From positions 1-64,000 of the forward strand of contig JANQPO010000016.1 of NCBI GenBank assembly GCA_028289445.1: a stretch of DNA of 64,000 nt, written 5' to 3'. Numbering within the stretch: position 1 is the stretch's first letter; each line of letters begins with the position of its first letter. The notes beneath the pieces were generated by a model. That model was not told the origin of the DNA. It saw nothing but the letters and a program-made list of their open reading frames with translations, and did no database searches. This DNA is from Tepidamorphaceae bacterium (GTDB lineage: Bacteria; Pseudomonadota; Alphaproteobacteria; Rhizobiales; JAKSCL01). This document shows positions 25,070 to 33,994 of this stretch, piece by piece. A program made the position numbers and the translations under genes.

Positions 25070-25642
25070 ATGGCGCTTTACTTGAACGCTCCGCCGGCAA
25101 GCGAACCGGTCTTGCTGGCCGACGCGAAGGCGCATCTGCGCATCGATGACCCAGCCGAAGACACCTATGTCCAAGCACTGATCGTCTCGGCACGGGTGCG
25201 TGTTGAAGTCGAGACGCGGCGGGCGCTCATCACGCAAAGCTGGACGCAAACGCTCGATCGCTGGCCCGATGATGCCATTGTCGCGCTTCAGATGGCGCCG
25301 GTGCAGGCCATCACGGCCGTAACCGTCCGCGATGCCGACGATGTCCAGCAACCGGTCGACCCGACGGCCTATAGACTGGACGGTGAGAGCCATCCACCCC
25401 GCGTCGTTTTCAACGCGCCGGTCGCCGCGCCTGCGACACCGCCAGCCGGCATCGCCATCGCGTTTACCGCCGGCTATGGCGACACCGCGGCGGACGTCCC
25501 GGCCGATATCCGCCATGCAATCCTTCTGATGATCGCCGACTGGTTTGAACATCGCGACCCGTTGTTCGGCGCTTCCGATAAGGCCCGGTTACCGGCGCGG
25601 GTCGCTGCCGTATTGAACAGCTATCGCATGGTGCGCCTGTGA
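25070..25642 (+). CDS. GTA head-tail adaptor (orfg6)
   Basis: 190 residues, HK97 gp6-like connector that binds under the portal. Helical N-terminus (LADAKAHLRIDDPAEDTYVQALIVSARVRVEVETRRALITQSW), beta-rich middle and a C-terminal helix (DIRHAILLMIADWFEHRDPL) fit the family. It overlaps orfg7 by the TGATG junction. Confidence 0.88.
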   Translation: MALYLNAPPASEPVLLADAKAHLRIDDPAEDTYVQALIVSARVRVEVETRRALITQSWTQTLDRWPDDAIVALQMAPVQAITAVTVRDADDVQQPVDPTAYRLDGESHPPRVVFNAPVAAPATPPAGIAIAFTAGYGDTAADVPADIRHAILLMIADWFEHRDPLFGASDKARLPARVAAVLNSYRMVRL

Positions 25643-25980
25643 TGGCGACTGGAAGCGTCACCTCCCGTCCCGGTGCGCTGCGCCATCGCGCAGACCTGGA
25701 GGCGCGGACCGAGGCACCCGATGGCGCCGGCGGCACGACGCCGGTCTGGTCGGTCGAGGCCAGTCTTTGGGTCGATCTGATGCCGGTCGGCGCGTCAAGC
25801 GTGCTGCCGGCCGAAGGGCGGCGCCAAGCGATCAGCCATCGGGTCGTGCTGCGCTACCGAACCGACATCACCCTTCAAAAGCGGTTCCGTATCGATGGGC
25901 GGGTGTTCGCGATCCGCACGATCCGCGATCCGGATGAGCGACGCACCTGGCTCGAATGCGAATGCGAGGAGCTGTCATGA
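25642..25980 (+). CDS. GTA head-closure / stopper protein (orfg7)
   Basis: 112 residues in the gp16/HK97 gp7-like head-closure family: GALRHRADLEARTEAPDGAGGTTPVW, then LWVDLMPVGASSVLPAEGRRQAISHRVVLRYRTDI, then RVFAIRTIRDPDERRTWLECECEE. ATG at 25642 is preferred over the GTG one codon upstream. The stop overlaps a 48-codon ORF. Confidence 0.88.
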   Translation: MATGSVTSRPGALRHRADLEARTEAPDGAGGTTPVWSVEASLWVDLMPVGASSVLPAEGRRQAISHRVVLRYRTDITLQKRFRIDGRVFAIRTIRDPDERRTWLECECEELS

Positions 25981-26123
25981 AGATCACGACCGCGGTCGAT
26001 CGGACACAGCTCGATCCAAACCGTCTCACGGCCCGGCTGGTGACCGTCGTGGAGCGAGCGCGGGCCGCCGTCGAAGACCGGCGCAATCGGCCGCTGACCG
26101 GCAAGCACGAGACAGACACATGA
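25977..26123 (+). CDS. 48-residue ORF between GTA head-closure and tail-terminator genes
   Basis: Too short for the track. ATGA overlaps join it to both neighbours (25977-25980 and 26120-26123), strong evidence that it is translated as part of the operon. The product, MKITTAVDRTQLDPNRLTAR followed by LVTVVERARAAVEDRR, is a short basic amphipathic helix. In HK97-type phages this slot is held by a gp10-like neck protein, whose N-terminus is a similar Arg/Ala-rich helix. RcGTA has no gene here as far as I recall. It may be a shortened remnant. Confidence 0.6.
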   Translation: MKITTAVDRTQLDPNRLTARLVTVVERARAAVEDRRNRPLTGKHETDT

Positions 26124-26515
26124 GCACATCGTCATCGCTTGCCTTGCAGCGGGCGCTCTTCGCCATGCTGTCCGTCGAACTGCCCGGTATCGGGATCTTC
26201 GACCACGTTCCGGCCGACGCGGCCTATCCCTATGTCACGTTCGGCCCGGTCACGATGCGCGACATTGGCGGCGTTGAGGCGCCGCTCGATGAGCACACTG
26301 CGCTGATCTTCGTCTGGTCGAAGGCCGACAGTCGCGTCGAGGCGGCGGAGACGGCCGCCGCCGTGCGCACAGCGCTCGAAGAGGCAGCGGTCTCGCTCGT
26401 CGGACACACGATTGTCAGCCGGGCCGTGGAGCAGATCGAAATCACCCGCGACGCAAAAACCCGGGTCTACCGGGCGCAGCTACGCCTGCGCGCCACGACC
26501 GAACCCTTATCCTGA
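26120..26515 (+). CDS. GTA tail terminator (orfg8, DUF3168)
   Basis: 131 residues. The DUF3168 pattern is clear: ALQRALFAMLSVELPGIGIFDHVPADAAYPYVTFGPVTMRD, then a helix ESRVEAAETAAAVRTALEEA-like stretch and C-terminal RVYRAQLRLRATTE. The protein caps the end of the tail tube next to the head. The true ATG is at 26120; the track ORF extends back into other genes. Confidence 0.88.
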   Translation: MSTSSSLALQRALFAMLSVELPGIGIFDHVPADAAYPYVTFGPVTMRDIGGVEAPLDEHTALIFVWSKADSRVEAAETAAAVRTALEEAAVSLVGHTIVSRAVEQIEITRDAKTRVYRAQLRLRATTEPLS

Positions 26516-26530
26516 ACCGGAGTCTGACCA

Positions 26531-26941
26531 ATGGCTGCTCAAAAGGGCCGCGACCTGCTCTTGAAAATCGACAATGGGGCCGGCGGTTTCGAAACCGTCG
26601 CGGGCCTACGAGCCCGATCCTTGTCGCTGAATGCGGAAACCGTCGACATCACGCATTCGGAGTCCGTTGGCGCCTGGCGCGAATTGCTGGCTGGTGCCGG
26701 CATTCGCCGCGCGGCGCTGACCGGCAGCGGCGTGTTCAAGGACGGCGCATCCGACGAGCGGGTGCGCGCCCAGTTCTTCGATGCCACCGCACCGAACTGG
26801 CAGGTGGTCATCCCCGATTTCGGCACCGTCGAAGGTCCATTCCAGATCACCGCGCTCGATTACGCCGGCCGGCACGACGGCGAATTGTCATTCGACCTGA
26901 CGCTGGAGTCGGCTGGCGCGTTGACCTTCACGGCGGCTTGA
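26531..26941 (+). CDS. GTA major tail protein (orfg9)
   Basis: 136 residues forming the tail tube. MAAQKGRDLLLKIDNGAGGFETVAGLRARSLSLNAETVDITHSES is the usual N-terminus of this TP901-1-like tail-tube family, and GDFGT-like PDFGTVEGPFQITALDYAGRHDGE its C-terminal part. The length equals that of the family. Confidence 0.92.
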   Translation: MAAQKGRDLLLKIDNGAGGFETVAGLRARSLSLNAETVDITHSESVGAWRELLAGAGIRRAALTGSGVFKDGASDERVRAQFFDATAPNWQVVIPDFGTVEGPFQITALDYAGRHDGELSFDLTLESAGALTFTAA

Positions 26942-26946
26942 ACCGG

Positions 26947-27258
26947 ATGGCGAACAGACACCGTGGAGAGATCGCGGCGACGATTGACGGCAAGGAGCGC
27001 GTGCTTTGTCTGACGCTGGGCGCACTCGCCGAGCTTGAGGCGGCCTTTGATGCGCCGGACCTGATCGCGCTTGCCGAACGGTTCGAGACCGGGCGGCTCA
27101 AGGCCGGCGACGCCGTTGCCATCCTCACGGCCGGGTTGCGCGGCGGCGGCGCCGATGTGACGCAGGCTGACGTGGCGGCAATGTCGATTGACGGTGGAGC
27201 GGCCGCCGGCGTTCGTCTCGTGTCGGAGTTGCTGTCGGTAACGTTCGGCGGCGAGTGA
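26947..27258 (+). CDS. GTA tail assembly protein (orfg10)
   Basis: 103 residues of the GTA gp10 family: RGEIAATIDGKERVLCLTLGALAELEAAFDAPDLIALAERFETGRLKAGDAVAILTAGLRGGG. It is thought to be a tail-assembly chaperone acting with the short next gene. ATG at 26947 is used; the track begins at a TTG three codons earlier. It overlaps orfg10.1 by 4 bases. Confidence 0.88.
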   Translation: MANRHRGEIAATIDGKERVLCLTLGALAELEAAFDAPDLIALAERFETGRLKAGDAVAILTAGLRGGGADVTQADVAAMSIDGGAAAGVRLVSELLSVTFGGE

Positions 27259-27476
27259 GCCGGTCGCAGCTTTATCCGTTCGCCCAGGCGATGGCGATCG
27301 GCTTCGGCCTTCTACGCCTCGCGCCCGACGCGTTTTGGCGGATGACGCCGAGAGAACTGAACGCGGCGATTGGCGGCGCGACAGGACACGCCTTTCGCGA
27401 TGCGCCGAAAGAAAACGATCTAGCCGCGCTGATGCGGCGCTTTCCCGATGAACCCGAGAAAACGAGCAAGCAATGA
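27255..27476 (+). CDS. GTA tail assembly chaperone (orfg10.1-like)
   Basis: 73 residues with a GTG start overlapping the orfg10 stop (GTGA). The pattern FAQAMAIGFGLLRLAPDAFWRMTPRELNAAIGG is the small phage tail-assembly chaperone family typical of GTA clusters. In many phages the two chaperone parts are made by frameshifting; here they are separate overlapping genes. It overlaps orfg11 by 4 bases. Confidence 0.85.
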   Translation: MSRSQLYPFAQAMAIGFGLLRLAPDAFWRMTPRELNAAIGGATGHAFRDAPKENDLAALMRRFPDEPEKTSKQ

Positions 27477-28048
27477 TCGTCGAAGACATGGTCGTAAGGG
27501 TGACCGCCGACACGGAGCCGCTAAAGCGCGATTTGGCCGACGTGCAAAAGACCGCCGCCCGGTTCTCGATCGATCTCTCAAGCGCCTTCGATCGGGTGGT
27601 CTTCAAGGGCAAGAGTTTCAGCGATGTCCTGCGGGACATTGCACTGAGGCTTTCGTCGCAGGCTTTCAACGCTGCCTTCCGGCCCTTGGAATCGGGGCTC
27701 TCGAACATTCTTGGCGGTCTCTTCGGAGGGCTCACCTCGTTTTCCGGCATCGGCAGCGCCAGACCCGTAACCGGCTTCGCCAAAGGCGGTGTGATAGGCA
27801 CGCCGACACTCTTTCCCATGACGCCCTCGGGCCTCGGCCTCATGGGCGAGGCGGGTCCGGAAGCCGTGCTTCCTCTGGCGCGGGGACCCGATGGGCGCCT
27901 AGGCGTGAAGGCGCCGGCCGGTGATGGCGGCGCGGTCACCGTCAATGTGTCCATCCAGACGCCGGATGTTGAGGGCTTCAGCCGTGCGCGGGGCCGGATT
28001 TCCGCCGACCTGGCACGCGCCGTCGACCGGGGGAGGCGGCACCTTTGA
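27473..28048 (+). CDS. GTA tail tape-measure protein (orfg11)
   Basis: 191 residues, very short for a tape measure protein but normal for GTAs, whose tails are short. MVVRVTADTEPLKRDLADVQKTAARFSIDLSSAFDRVVFKGKSFSDVLRDIALRLSSQAF is helical; a glycine-rich part (LGGLFGGLTSFSGIG) and the conserved GLMGEAGPEAVLPLARGPDGRLGV motif follow. Confidence 0.88.
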   Translation: MIVEDMVVRVTADTEPLKRDLADVQKTAARFSIDLSSAFDRVVFKGKSFSDVLRDIALRLSSQAFNAAFRPLESGLSNILGGLFGGLTSFSGIGSARPVTGFAKGGVIGTPTLFPMTPSGLGLMGEAGPEAVLPLARGPDGRLGVKAPAGDGGAVTVNVSIQTPDVEGFSRARGRISADLARAVDRGRRHL

Positions 28049-28680
28049 GCGATTTTCACGAGGTTCGTTTCCCAACCGAAATCGCACTCGGCGCGACAGG
28101 CGGTCCGGAACGGCGCACCCAGATCGTTACGCTGGCGTCCGGCCATGAGGAGCGAAATCAGCAATGGGCCCATTCCAGGCGGCGCTATGACGCGGGCTAC
28201 GGGATCAAGACGCTCGACGATATCCACGCCATCATCGCCTTCTTCGAGGAACGGCGCGGTCGGTTGCACGGCTTTCGCTGGCGAGATCCGTTCGACCACA
28301 AGTCAAGCGTGCCGTCCGATCCGCCCTTGGCTCTAAACCAGGTCCAGCCGATCACCGACGGCGAGACAACGTTTCAGCTCACCAAGGCTTATGGCGCCGG
28401 GTCGTCGGCCTATCTCAGGGCGATCACCAAACCGGTCGCCGGTACGGTCCTGATCGCGGAAGACGGTGTGGCGCTGACCGAAACCGCCGACTTCACCGTC
28501 GACCCCGCAACGGGCGTTGTCGCACGCGTGACCGGCACCTGGAGCGATGCGGTGCCGGTGACAGCCGGCTTCGAATTCGACGTGCCGGTGCGCTTCGATA
28601 CCGACAGGCTCGACATCGATCTGGCGGCTTTCGAGGCCGGCGCAATTCCGAACATTCCGATTGTGGAGCTGAGGCTTTGA
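28045..28680 (+). CDS. GTA distal tail protein (orfg12, DUF2460)
   Basis: 211 residues matching DUF2460: SDFHEVRFPTEIALGATGGPERRTQIVTLASGHEERNQQWAHSRRRYDAG, then RFHGFRWRDPFDHKS-like GRLHGFRWRDPFDHKS. It forms the ring at the far end of the tube. Starts with TTG overlapping the orfg11 stop (TTGA). Confidence 0.9.
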   Translation: MSDFHEVRFPTEIALGATGGPERRTQIVTLASGHEERNQQWAHSRRRYDAGYGIKTLDDIHAIIAFFEERRGRLHGFRWRDPFDHKSSVPSDPPLALNQVQPITDGETTFQLTKAYGAGSSAYLRAITKPVAGTVLIAEDGVALTETADFTVDPATGVVARVTGTWSDAVPVTAGFEFDVPVRFDTDRLDIDLAAFEAGAIPNIPIVELRL

Positions 28681-29570
28681 GGGCGCTATCGGCCGAACTT
28701 CAGGCGCATCTGGACTCCGGAATCACCACGCTGTGCTGGTGCTGGCGGGTCGAGCGCCGGGACGGGATCATGCTCGGGTTCACCGACCACGACGTGCCCG
28801 TCTTTTTCGATGCCGTCGTCCATGAACCGGATACGGGCTTCACGGCGACGGCGCTCACCGGCAATCTGGGTTTGTCCGTTGACGATGTCGAGGTTGAAGG
28901 GGCGCTAGCCTCCGACGCCATCACCGAGGCCGATCTGTCGGCCGGTTTGTTCGACGGCGCGGCTGTTCGCATCTTACGGGTCAATTGGGCTGACCCGGAT
29001 CAGCGCGTGCTGATGCGGGTTGGCGAGATCGGTGAGGTTGAGCGTGCGGGCGCGGCCTTTCGTGCCGAGTTTCGCGGTCTGACACACCAGCTTCAACAGC
29101 CGGTCGGTCGGGTTTTCCAGGCCGGCTGCGACGCGGAGCTCGGTGACGGTCGTTGCGGGGTCGACTTGGAGCAAAGCGCCTACAAGGGATCGGGAACGAT
29201 TGCCGGCAATTCCGGCGCCGGCTGGCTAAATGTCAGCGGCCTTGAAGGATACGCTGCCGGCTGGTTCGCCGGCGGAACCCTGACGATCACCAGCGGCGAA
29301 ACCACCGGCGCAATCTATCGCATTCGCAGCCATCGCCGCGACGCGGGCGGAGACACCCTATCGCTGTGGCAGACGCCGCGCGGCCCGCTGGACATCGGCG
29401 ATGGATTTGACGCCCGCACCGGCTGCGACAAAGCCTGGTCAACCTGCCGCACCAAGTTCAACAACGGTCTGAATTTTCGTGGCTTTCCTCATATGCCTGG
29501 CAACGATTTCGCGCTCGGCTATCCGCGCCAGGGCGATCCCTCGAACACGGGTGGCAGTCGAAATGCCTGA
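28677..29570 (+). CDS. GTA hub protein (orfg13, DUF2163)
   Basis: 297 residues with the DUF2163 / BR0599 pattern: LDSGITTLCWCWRVERRDGIMLGFTDHD, then GRVFQAGCDAELGDGRCGVDL and the C-terminal GCDKAWSTCRTKFNNGLNFRGFPHMPG. The cysteines in these last two stretches are those proposed to hold an iron-sulfur cluster in the RcGTA hub. TTG start overlaps the orfg12 stop. Confidence 0.9.
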   Translation: MRALSAELQAHLDSGITTLCWCWRVERRDGIMLGFTDHDVPVFFDAVVHEPDTGFTATALTGNLGLSVDDVEVEGALASDAITEADLSAGLFDGAAVRILRVNWADPDQRVLMRVGEIGEVERAGAAFRAEFRGLTHQLQQPVGRVFQAGCDAELGDGRCGVDLEQSAYKGSGTIAGNSGAGWLNVSGLEGYAAGWFAGGTLTITSGETTGAIYRIRSHRRDAGGDTLSLWQTPRGPLDIGDGFDARTGCDKAWSTCRTKFNNGLNFRGFPHMPGNDFALGYPRQGDPSNTGGSRNA

Positions 29571-29988
29571 TCGCGTTGCCATCGTTGCCAAGGCGCGCGA
29601 GTGGCTGGGCACGCCCTACCACCATGCCGCCTCGACGAAGGGCGTGGGCTGCGATTGTCTCGGTCTTTTGACCGGTCTGTGGCTCGAATTGTACGGCCCA
29701 CTGCCGGAGGCGGTCCCACCTTATACGCCCGATCTGGGCGAAACCGATCCGGATGAACCGCTTCTGGCCGCCGCGCATCGCTATCTCGCACCGGCCAGCG
29801 CCATCGAACCCGGCGATGTGATGCTCTTTCGCTGGCGTAGCGGCTTGGCGGCGCGGCACATGGGGGTCGCGACCGATCCGGGCCGTATGATCCATGCCTA
29901 TAGCGGCGTCGGTGTGGTCGAGGTGGCCTTGGCGGCGGCCTGGCGCCGCCGGCTGGCCGGCGTCTTTTCGTTTCCGGACGCTGCCTGA
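29563..29988 (+). CDS. GTA cell-wall peptidase (orfg14, NlpC/P60)
   Basis: 141 residues. NlpC/P60 cysteine peptidase: KAREWLGTPYHHAASTKGVGCDCLGLL with the catalytic cysteine, then AARHMGVATDPGRMIHAY with the catalytic histidine. It is a tail component that opens the murein of the recipient. The track start lies in the preceding gene; the ATG at 29563 overlaps the orfg13 stop. It abuts orfg15 at a TGATGG junction. Confidence 0.92.
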   Translation: MPDRVAIVAKAREWLGTPYHHAASTKGVGCDCLGLLTGLWLELYGPLPEAVPPYTPDLGETDPDEPLLAAAHRYLAPASAIEPGDVMLFRWRSGLAARHMGVATDPGRMIHAYSGVGVVEVALAAAWRRRLAGVFSFPDAA

Positions 29989-32900
29989 TGGCCACCCTTG
30001 TTCTCACGGCCGCCGCCGGTGCGGTTTCGAATGTTCTCGGCCTGCCGACAATCGCCGCCGGTGCGCTGACTATCGGCGCAGCTGTGGCGGGGCGGTTTAT
30101 CGACAACGCGCTTTTGTCGCGGCCCACAACGGCAGAAGGCCCGCGCCTCGACAACCTAGACGTCATGGCATCGGCCGAAGGGGCGCCGATCCCGCGGGTC
30201 TTCGGCCGCGTTCGCGTGAGTGGTCAGGTCATCTGGGCGACGAACTTCGAGGAGGTGATCACCAAGGAGACGACGACGACCGGCGGCGGAGGAGGCAAAG
30301 GCGGATCACGCAACAAGACCACGACGATTACGTATAGCTATTTTGCCAATGTCGCGGTCGCGCTCGCCGAGGGTCCCGTGTCCCATCTGGGCCGCATTTG
30401 GGCCGATGGGGAGGAGTTGTCTCTCGATGATGTCGGATATCGATTCTATCGCGGGAATGACAGCCAGACCCCGGACCCCCTGATCGAGGCGAAGGAAGGG
30501 AGCGGCGCAGCGCCTGCGTATCGAGGGACGAGCTATGTCGTGCTCGAGCGGCTGCCGTTGGAGGATTTCGGCAATCGCTTGCCGCAGTTCGCATTCGAAA
30601 TCTACCGCCCGATCGGCCGATTGGAGACAATTCTGCGGGCGGTCGACATCATCCCCGGCGCTGGAGAATTCGCCTATGACACGACGCCCGTGCGGCGCGA
30701 GGTCAATGCCGGAGAACATGAGGGCGACAACAAGACATCGTCCCGCGCGGGCGTGGACTGGACGGCGTCGATCAATGAACTGGAGGCGCTGGCGCCGGCG
30801 GTGTCGCAAGCCGCGCTCGTGGTCACCTGGTTCGGCACGGACCTGCGCGCCAACCATTGCCGGATCGAGCCGCGCGTCGATCAGCCGACCAAGGACACGG
30901 AACCGGAGACATGGTCGGTCGCCGGGCAGGCACGCATCGGAACGCCGGTGGTCTCAGCCGTCGGCGGTCGTCCGGCCTTCGGCGGCACGCCGAGCGACCG
31001 GAGTGTCGTTCGCGCCATTGCCGATCTGAAGGCACGCGGCATCGGGGTGATGTTCTACCCCTTCATTATGATGGATATTCCGTCCGGTAACGGTCGGCCG
31101 AACCCCTATGGCGGGGTGTCGCAACCGGTCTATCCCTGGCGCGGTCGCATCACCTGCAATCCGGCACCGGGCCAGCCCGGTTCGCCGGACAAGACGGCTG
31201 CCGCAGGCACGCAGATCGCCGCGTTGGTCGGGGGCGCGACCGCCGGGCATTACAGTCTCAACGGGTCCGAGGTCGTCTACAGCGGGCCGGCCGAATGGAC
31301 GCTCCGGCGCATGGTGTTGCACTATGCCATGCTGTGTGTCGCCGCCGGCGGTGTCGATTCCTTTGTCATCGGCTCGGAACTGATTGGACTCACCCAGGTT
31401 CGTGATAGCGCCTCGACCTATCCCTTCGTTCAGGCGCTCAAGAGCCTTGCCGCCGAGGTCCGCGCGATCTTGGGACCTGGAACGAAGATCGGCTACGCCG
31501 CGGACTGGTCCGAATATCACAGCCATCGGCCGAGCGATGGATCGAATGATGTCTTCTTCAACCTCGATCCGCTTTGGGCCGACGGCAATATCGACTTCGT
31601 CGGCATTGACAACTACATGCCGCTGTCGGATTGGCGCGACGGCACCGAGCAACTCGATGCGGTCGACGGTACGTTCTCCCCGCGCGACCCCGCCTATCTC
31701 GCCAAGAACATGGAGGGCGGCGAGTACTACGACTGGTACTATGCCTCCTTCGCCGACCGCCTGACGCAGACCCGCACGCCGATCGACGACACGGCCTACG
31801 GCAAGCATTGGGTCTTTCGCCAAAAGGACATCCGAAACTGGTGGTCGAACGTCCATGTCGATCGGCCCGGCGGCGTTGAGGCGAGCCAGACGGCTTGGGC
31901 GGCACAGGCCAAGCCCATCTTCGTCACGGAGTTCGGATTCCCCGCGGTCGACAAGAGCGCCAATCAGCCGAATGTCTTCATCGATCCGAAGTCGTCGGAG
32001 AGCTTCGCGCCCTATTTCTCCGCCGGCACCCGTGATGACGTCGCCCAGCGCCGAGCGCTTGAGGTCTTCATCGACCACTGGACCCAGAACAGTCCGGTCT
32101 CAACGGTTTATGGCGGGCCTATGATCCCGGCCGATCGCATGTATGCCTGGGCCTGGGATGCGCGGTCCTTTCCGGCTTGGCCGGCCAATTCCAACCTGTG
32201 GGCCGACGCTCCGAACTGGGACCGGGGCCACTGGCTGAATGTGCGCCTCGGTTCGGCGCCCGTCGACGATCTGGTGACGGCCATTCTGACGGAATATCCA
32301 TCGCCACCGATCACCACGACCGGAACGGCATCTGCTGTTGACGGCTACATCATCGACCGCGTGATGTCGGCGCGCGATGCGCTGACGCCGCTGGAACACG
32401 CCTTTGCCCTCGACATTTTCGAGCGCGGCGACTCGCTTGCCATTTCCAGCCGACTGGTGGCGTCGACGGCGACGTTTCAAGACACCGATCTGGCGCTCTC
32501 CGCGGATGCGGAGGTCGACGCACCGCCAGTCACGCGATCGCGCGCCCAGGAGAGCGAGCTTGCGGCCATCGCCCGCGTCACCATGTCCGAACCCTTCGAT
32601 GACTATCGTTCGGTCACCGTGGAGGCTCGTATGCCGGATGTGCCGTCAGACCGTGTGTCGTCGTCGACACTGCCGGCGGTCATGGCGCCGGAGATCGCTA
32701 GGACGCTTGCCGAAGAGTGGCTGCACGCGTCGCGTTCGCGCCGCGAGAGAGCCATGTTTGCGTTGCCGCCGTCGGCACTTTCGGCCGAACCGGGCGATGT
32801 CGTGACGATCGATGAAGCCGGGATTGCGCGCGACTATCGGATTGAGGAGATCGCCGATCAAGGCGAGCGCCGTGTTAAGGCGGTTTTGTCCGACCGCGCG

Positions 32901-33908
32901 CTTCACATTCAGGCGCCGGGCGATCGTCGGATCGATGTGCCCACGCCAACGGCGATTGCCGGTGCGCCCCTGTTTGCCTTCCTCGATCTTCCCTTGCTGA
33001 CGGAGCAGAGCGAGGACAACGCCCTTTACCTCGCTGCCCACGCCATTCCTTGGCAACAGGGCGTTGCCGTGTATCGTTCGCCGAGCGATGGTGGGTTTCA
33101 GCTTGAAACGCTTGTCGAGACGCCAGCGATCATGGGCGAAACGCTGACCCCGCTGGCATCTGGCCCGCTCGGTGTATGGGATAGGGCCAATTCCGTCGAC
33201 ATCGTCATTTCGGCGGGAGCGCTTTTGTCCCTCGACGACCTGCTCGTGCTGGCTGGCAGCAACGCGCTGGCCGTCGATACGGGCGCTGGCTGGGAGGTCC
33301 TTCAGTTCGCCGACGCCGAATTGATCGACACCCGCACCTATCGGCTGTCGCGCCTCCTGCGCGGGCAGCTTGGCACGGATCGCCTGCTTGGCACCACGGT
33401 CGCGGCCGGTGCGCGGATCGTCGTTCTCAACGCCGACGTGGATGTTGTCACGCTTGCCTCCGACAAGATCGGCATCCCCGCGAACTGGCGCGTTGGACTG
33501 GCCGGCTATCCGTTCGACCATGCGAGCTTCCAGACCTTGTCCTACACACCGGCGGGCGAGGGTCGGCGACCGCTCTCCCCGGTTCATGCACGCGCACGGT
33601 GGGATGTTGGCACGGGCGATATCGATCTGACCTGGATCCGTCGGACACGGCGCGGCGGCGATAGTTGGGAACAGGCCGAGGTGCCCTTGGCCGAAGAGAC
33701 GGAAGCTTACGACTTGACCATCCGCGATGGCGGCGCCATTCGCTTTGAGACCTCGGTCACCGCCCCCGGCTTCACCTATTCGAGTGCGCAGCAGACGGTC
33801 GATTTCGGCGCCCCGCTGGCAGCTGGCGATCCGCTTGACATCGAGGTCAGCCAACTTTCGGCTAGCTTCGGTCGCGGCCCCGCTTTGCGACAAGTGTTGA
33901 CGGTCTAG
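29988..33908 (+). CDS. GTA host-specificity / megatron protein (orfg15)
   Basis: 1306 residues, the largest GTA protein. The N-terminal region is hydrophobic (VLTAAAGAVSNVLGLPTIAAGALTIGAAVAGRF). Then comes a baseplate-hub part, followed by the GTA TIM-barrel-like domain (about residues 400-730; VIGSELIGLTQVRD, KIGYAADWSEYH, FVGIDNYMPLSDWRDG, IFVTEFGFPAVDKSANQPNVF) and a putative phage-tail domain with a C-terminal beta-rich tip (YRLSRLLRGQLGTD ... GWEVLQF). In RcGTA this protein forms the tail tip that contacts the cell. It is the last gene of the cluster. Confidence 0.93.
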   Translation: MATLVLTAAAGAVSNVLGLPTIAAGALTIGAAVAGRFIDNALLSRPTTAEGPRLDNLDVMASAEGAPIPRVFGRVRVSGQVIWATNFEEVITKETTTTGGGGGKGGSRNKTTTITYSYFANVAVALAEGPVSHLGRIWADGEELSLDDVGYRFYRGNDSQTPDPLIEAKEGSGAAPAYRGTSYVVLERLPLEDFGNRLPQFAFEIYRPIGRLETILRAVDIIPGAGEFAYDTTPVRREVNAGEHEGDNKTSSRAGVDWTASINELEALAPAVSQAALVVTWFGTDLRANHCRIEPRVDQPTKDTEPETWSVAGQARIGTPVVSAVGGRPAFGGTPSDRSVVRAIADLKARGIGVMFYPFIMMDIPSGNGRPNPYGGVSQPVYPWRGRITCNPAPGQPGSPDKTAAAGTQIAALVGGATAGHYSLNGSEVVYSGPAEWTLRRMVLHYAMLCVAAGGVDSFVIGSELIGLTQVRDSASTYPFVQALKSLAAEVRAILGPGTKIGYAADWSEYHSHRPSDGSNDVFFNLDPLWADGNIDFVGIDNYMPLSDWRDGTEQLDAVDGTFSPRDPAYLAKNMEGGEYYDWYYASFADRLTQTRTPIDDTAYGKHWVFRQKDIRNWWSNVHVDRPGGVEASQTAWAAQAKPIFVTEFGFPAVDKSANQPNVFIDPKSSESFAPYFSAGTRDDVAQRRALEVFIDHWTQNSPVSTVYGGPMIPADRMYAWAWDARSFPAWPANSNLWADAPNWDRGHWLNVRLGSAPVDDLVTAILTEYPSPPITTTGTASAVDGYIIDRVMSARDALTPLEHAFALDIFERGDSLAISSRLVASTATFQDTDLALSADAEVDAPPVTRSRAQESELAAIARVTMSEPFDDYRSVTVEARMPDVPSDRVSSSTLPAVMAPEIARTLAEEWLHASRSRRERAMFALPPSALSAEPGDVVTIDEAGIARDYRIEEIADQGERRVKAVLSDRALHIQAPGDRRIDVPTPTAIAGAPLFAFLDLPLLTEQSEDNALYLAAHAIPWQQGVAVYRSPSDGGFQLETLVETPAIMGETLTPLASGPLGVWDRANSVDIVISAGALLSLDDLLVLAGSNALAVDTGAGWEVLQFADAELIDTRTYRLSRLLRGQLGTDRLLGTTVAAGARIVVLNADVDVVTLASDKIGIPANWRVGLAGYPFDHASFQTLSYTPAGEGRRPLSPVHARARWDVGTGDIDLTWIRRTRRGGDSWEQAEVPLAEETEAYDLTIRDGGAIRFETSVTAPGFTYSSAQQTVDFGAPLAAGDPLDIEVSQLSASFGRGPALRQVLTV

Positions 33909-33994
33909 CGCGAAAGACGCTCTGGCTGTCCGACACCCCTCGACACTTAGCGGTTTTGCCGCCAGTTTTGCCGTTCACCGAGTAGGGGGCGGCA

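Noticed and set aside
26860-28299. 479-codon minus-strand ORF
   Set aside because: Runs antisense across four well-supported GTA genes and shows low-complexity Arg/Ser/Pro composition.
30954-32078. 374-codon minus-strand ORF inside orfg15
   Set aside because: Antisense shadow of the megatron protein gene; no ribosome site or recognisable domain.
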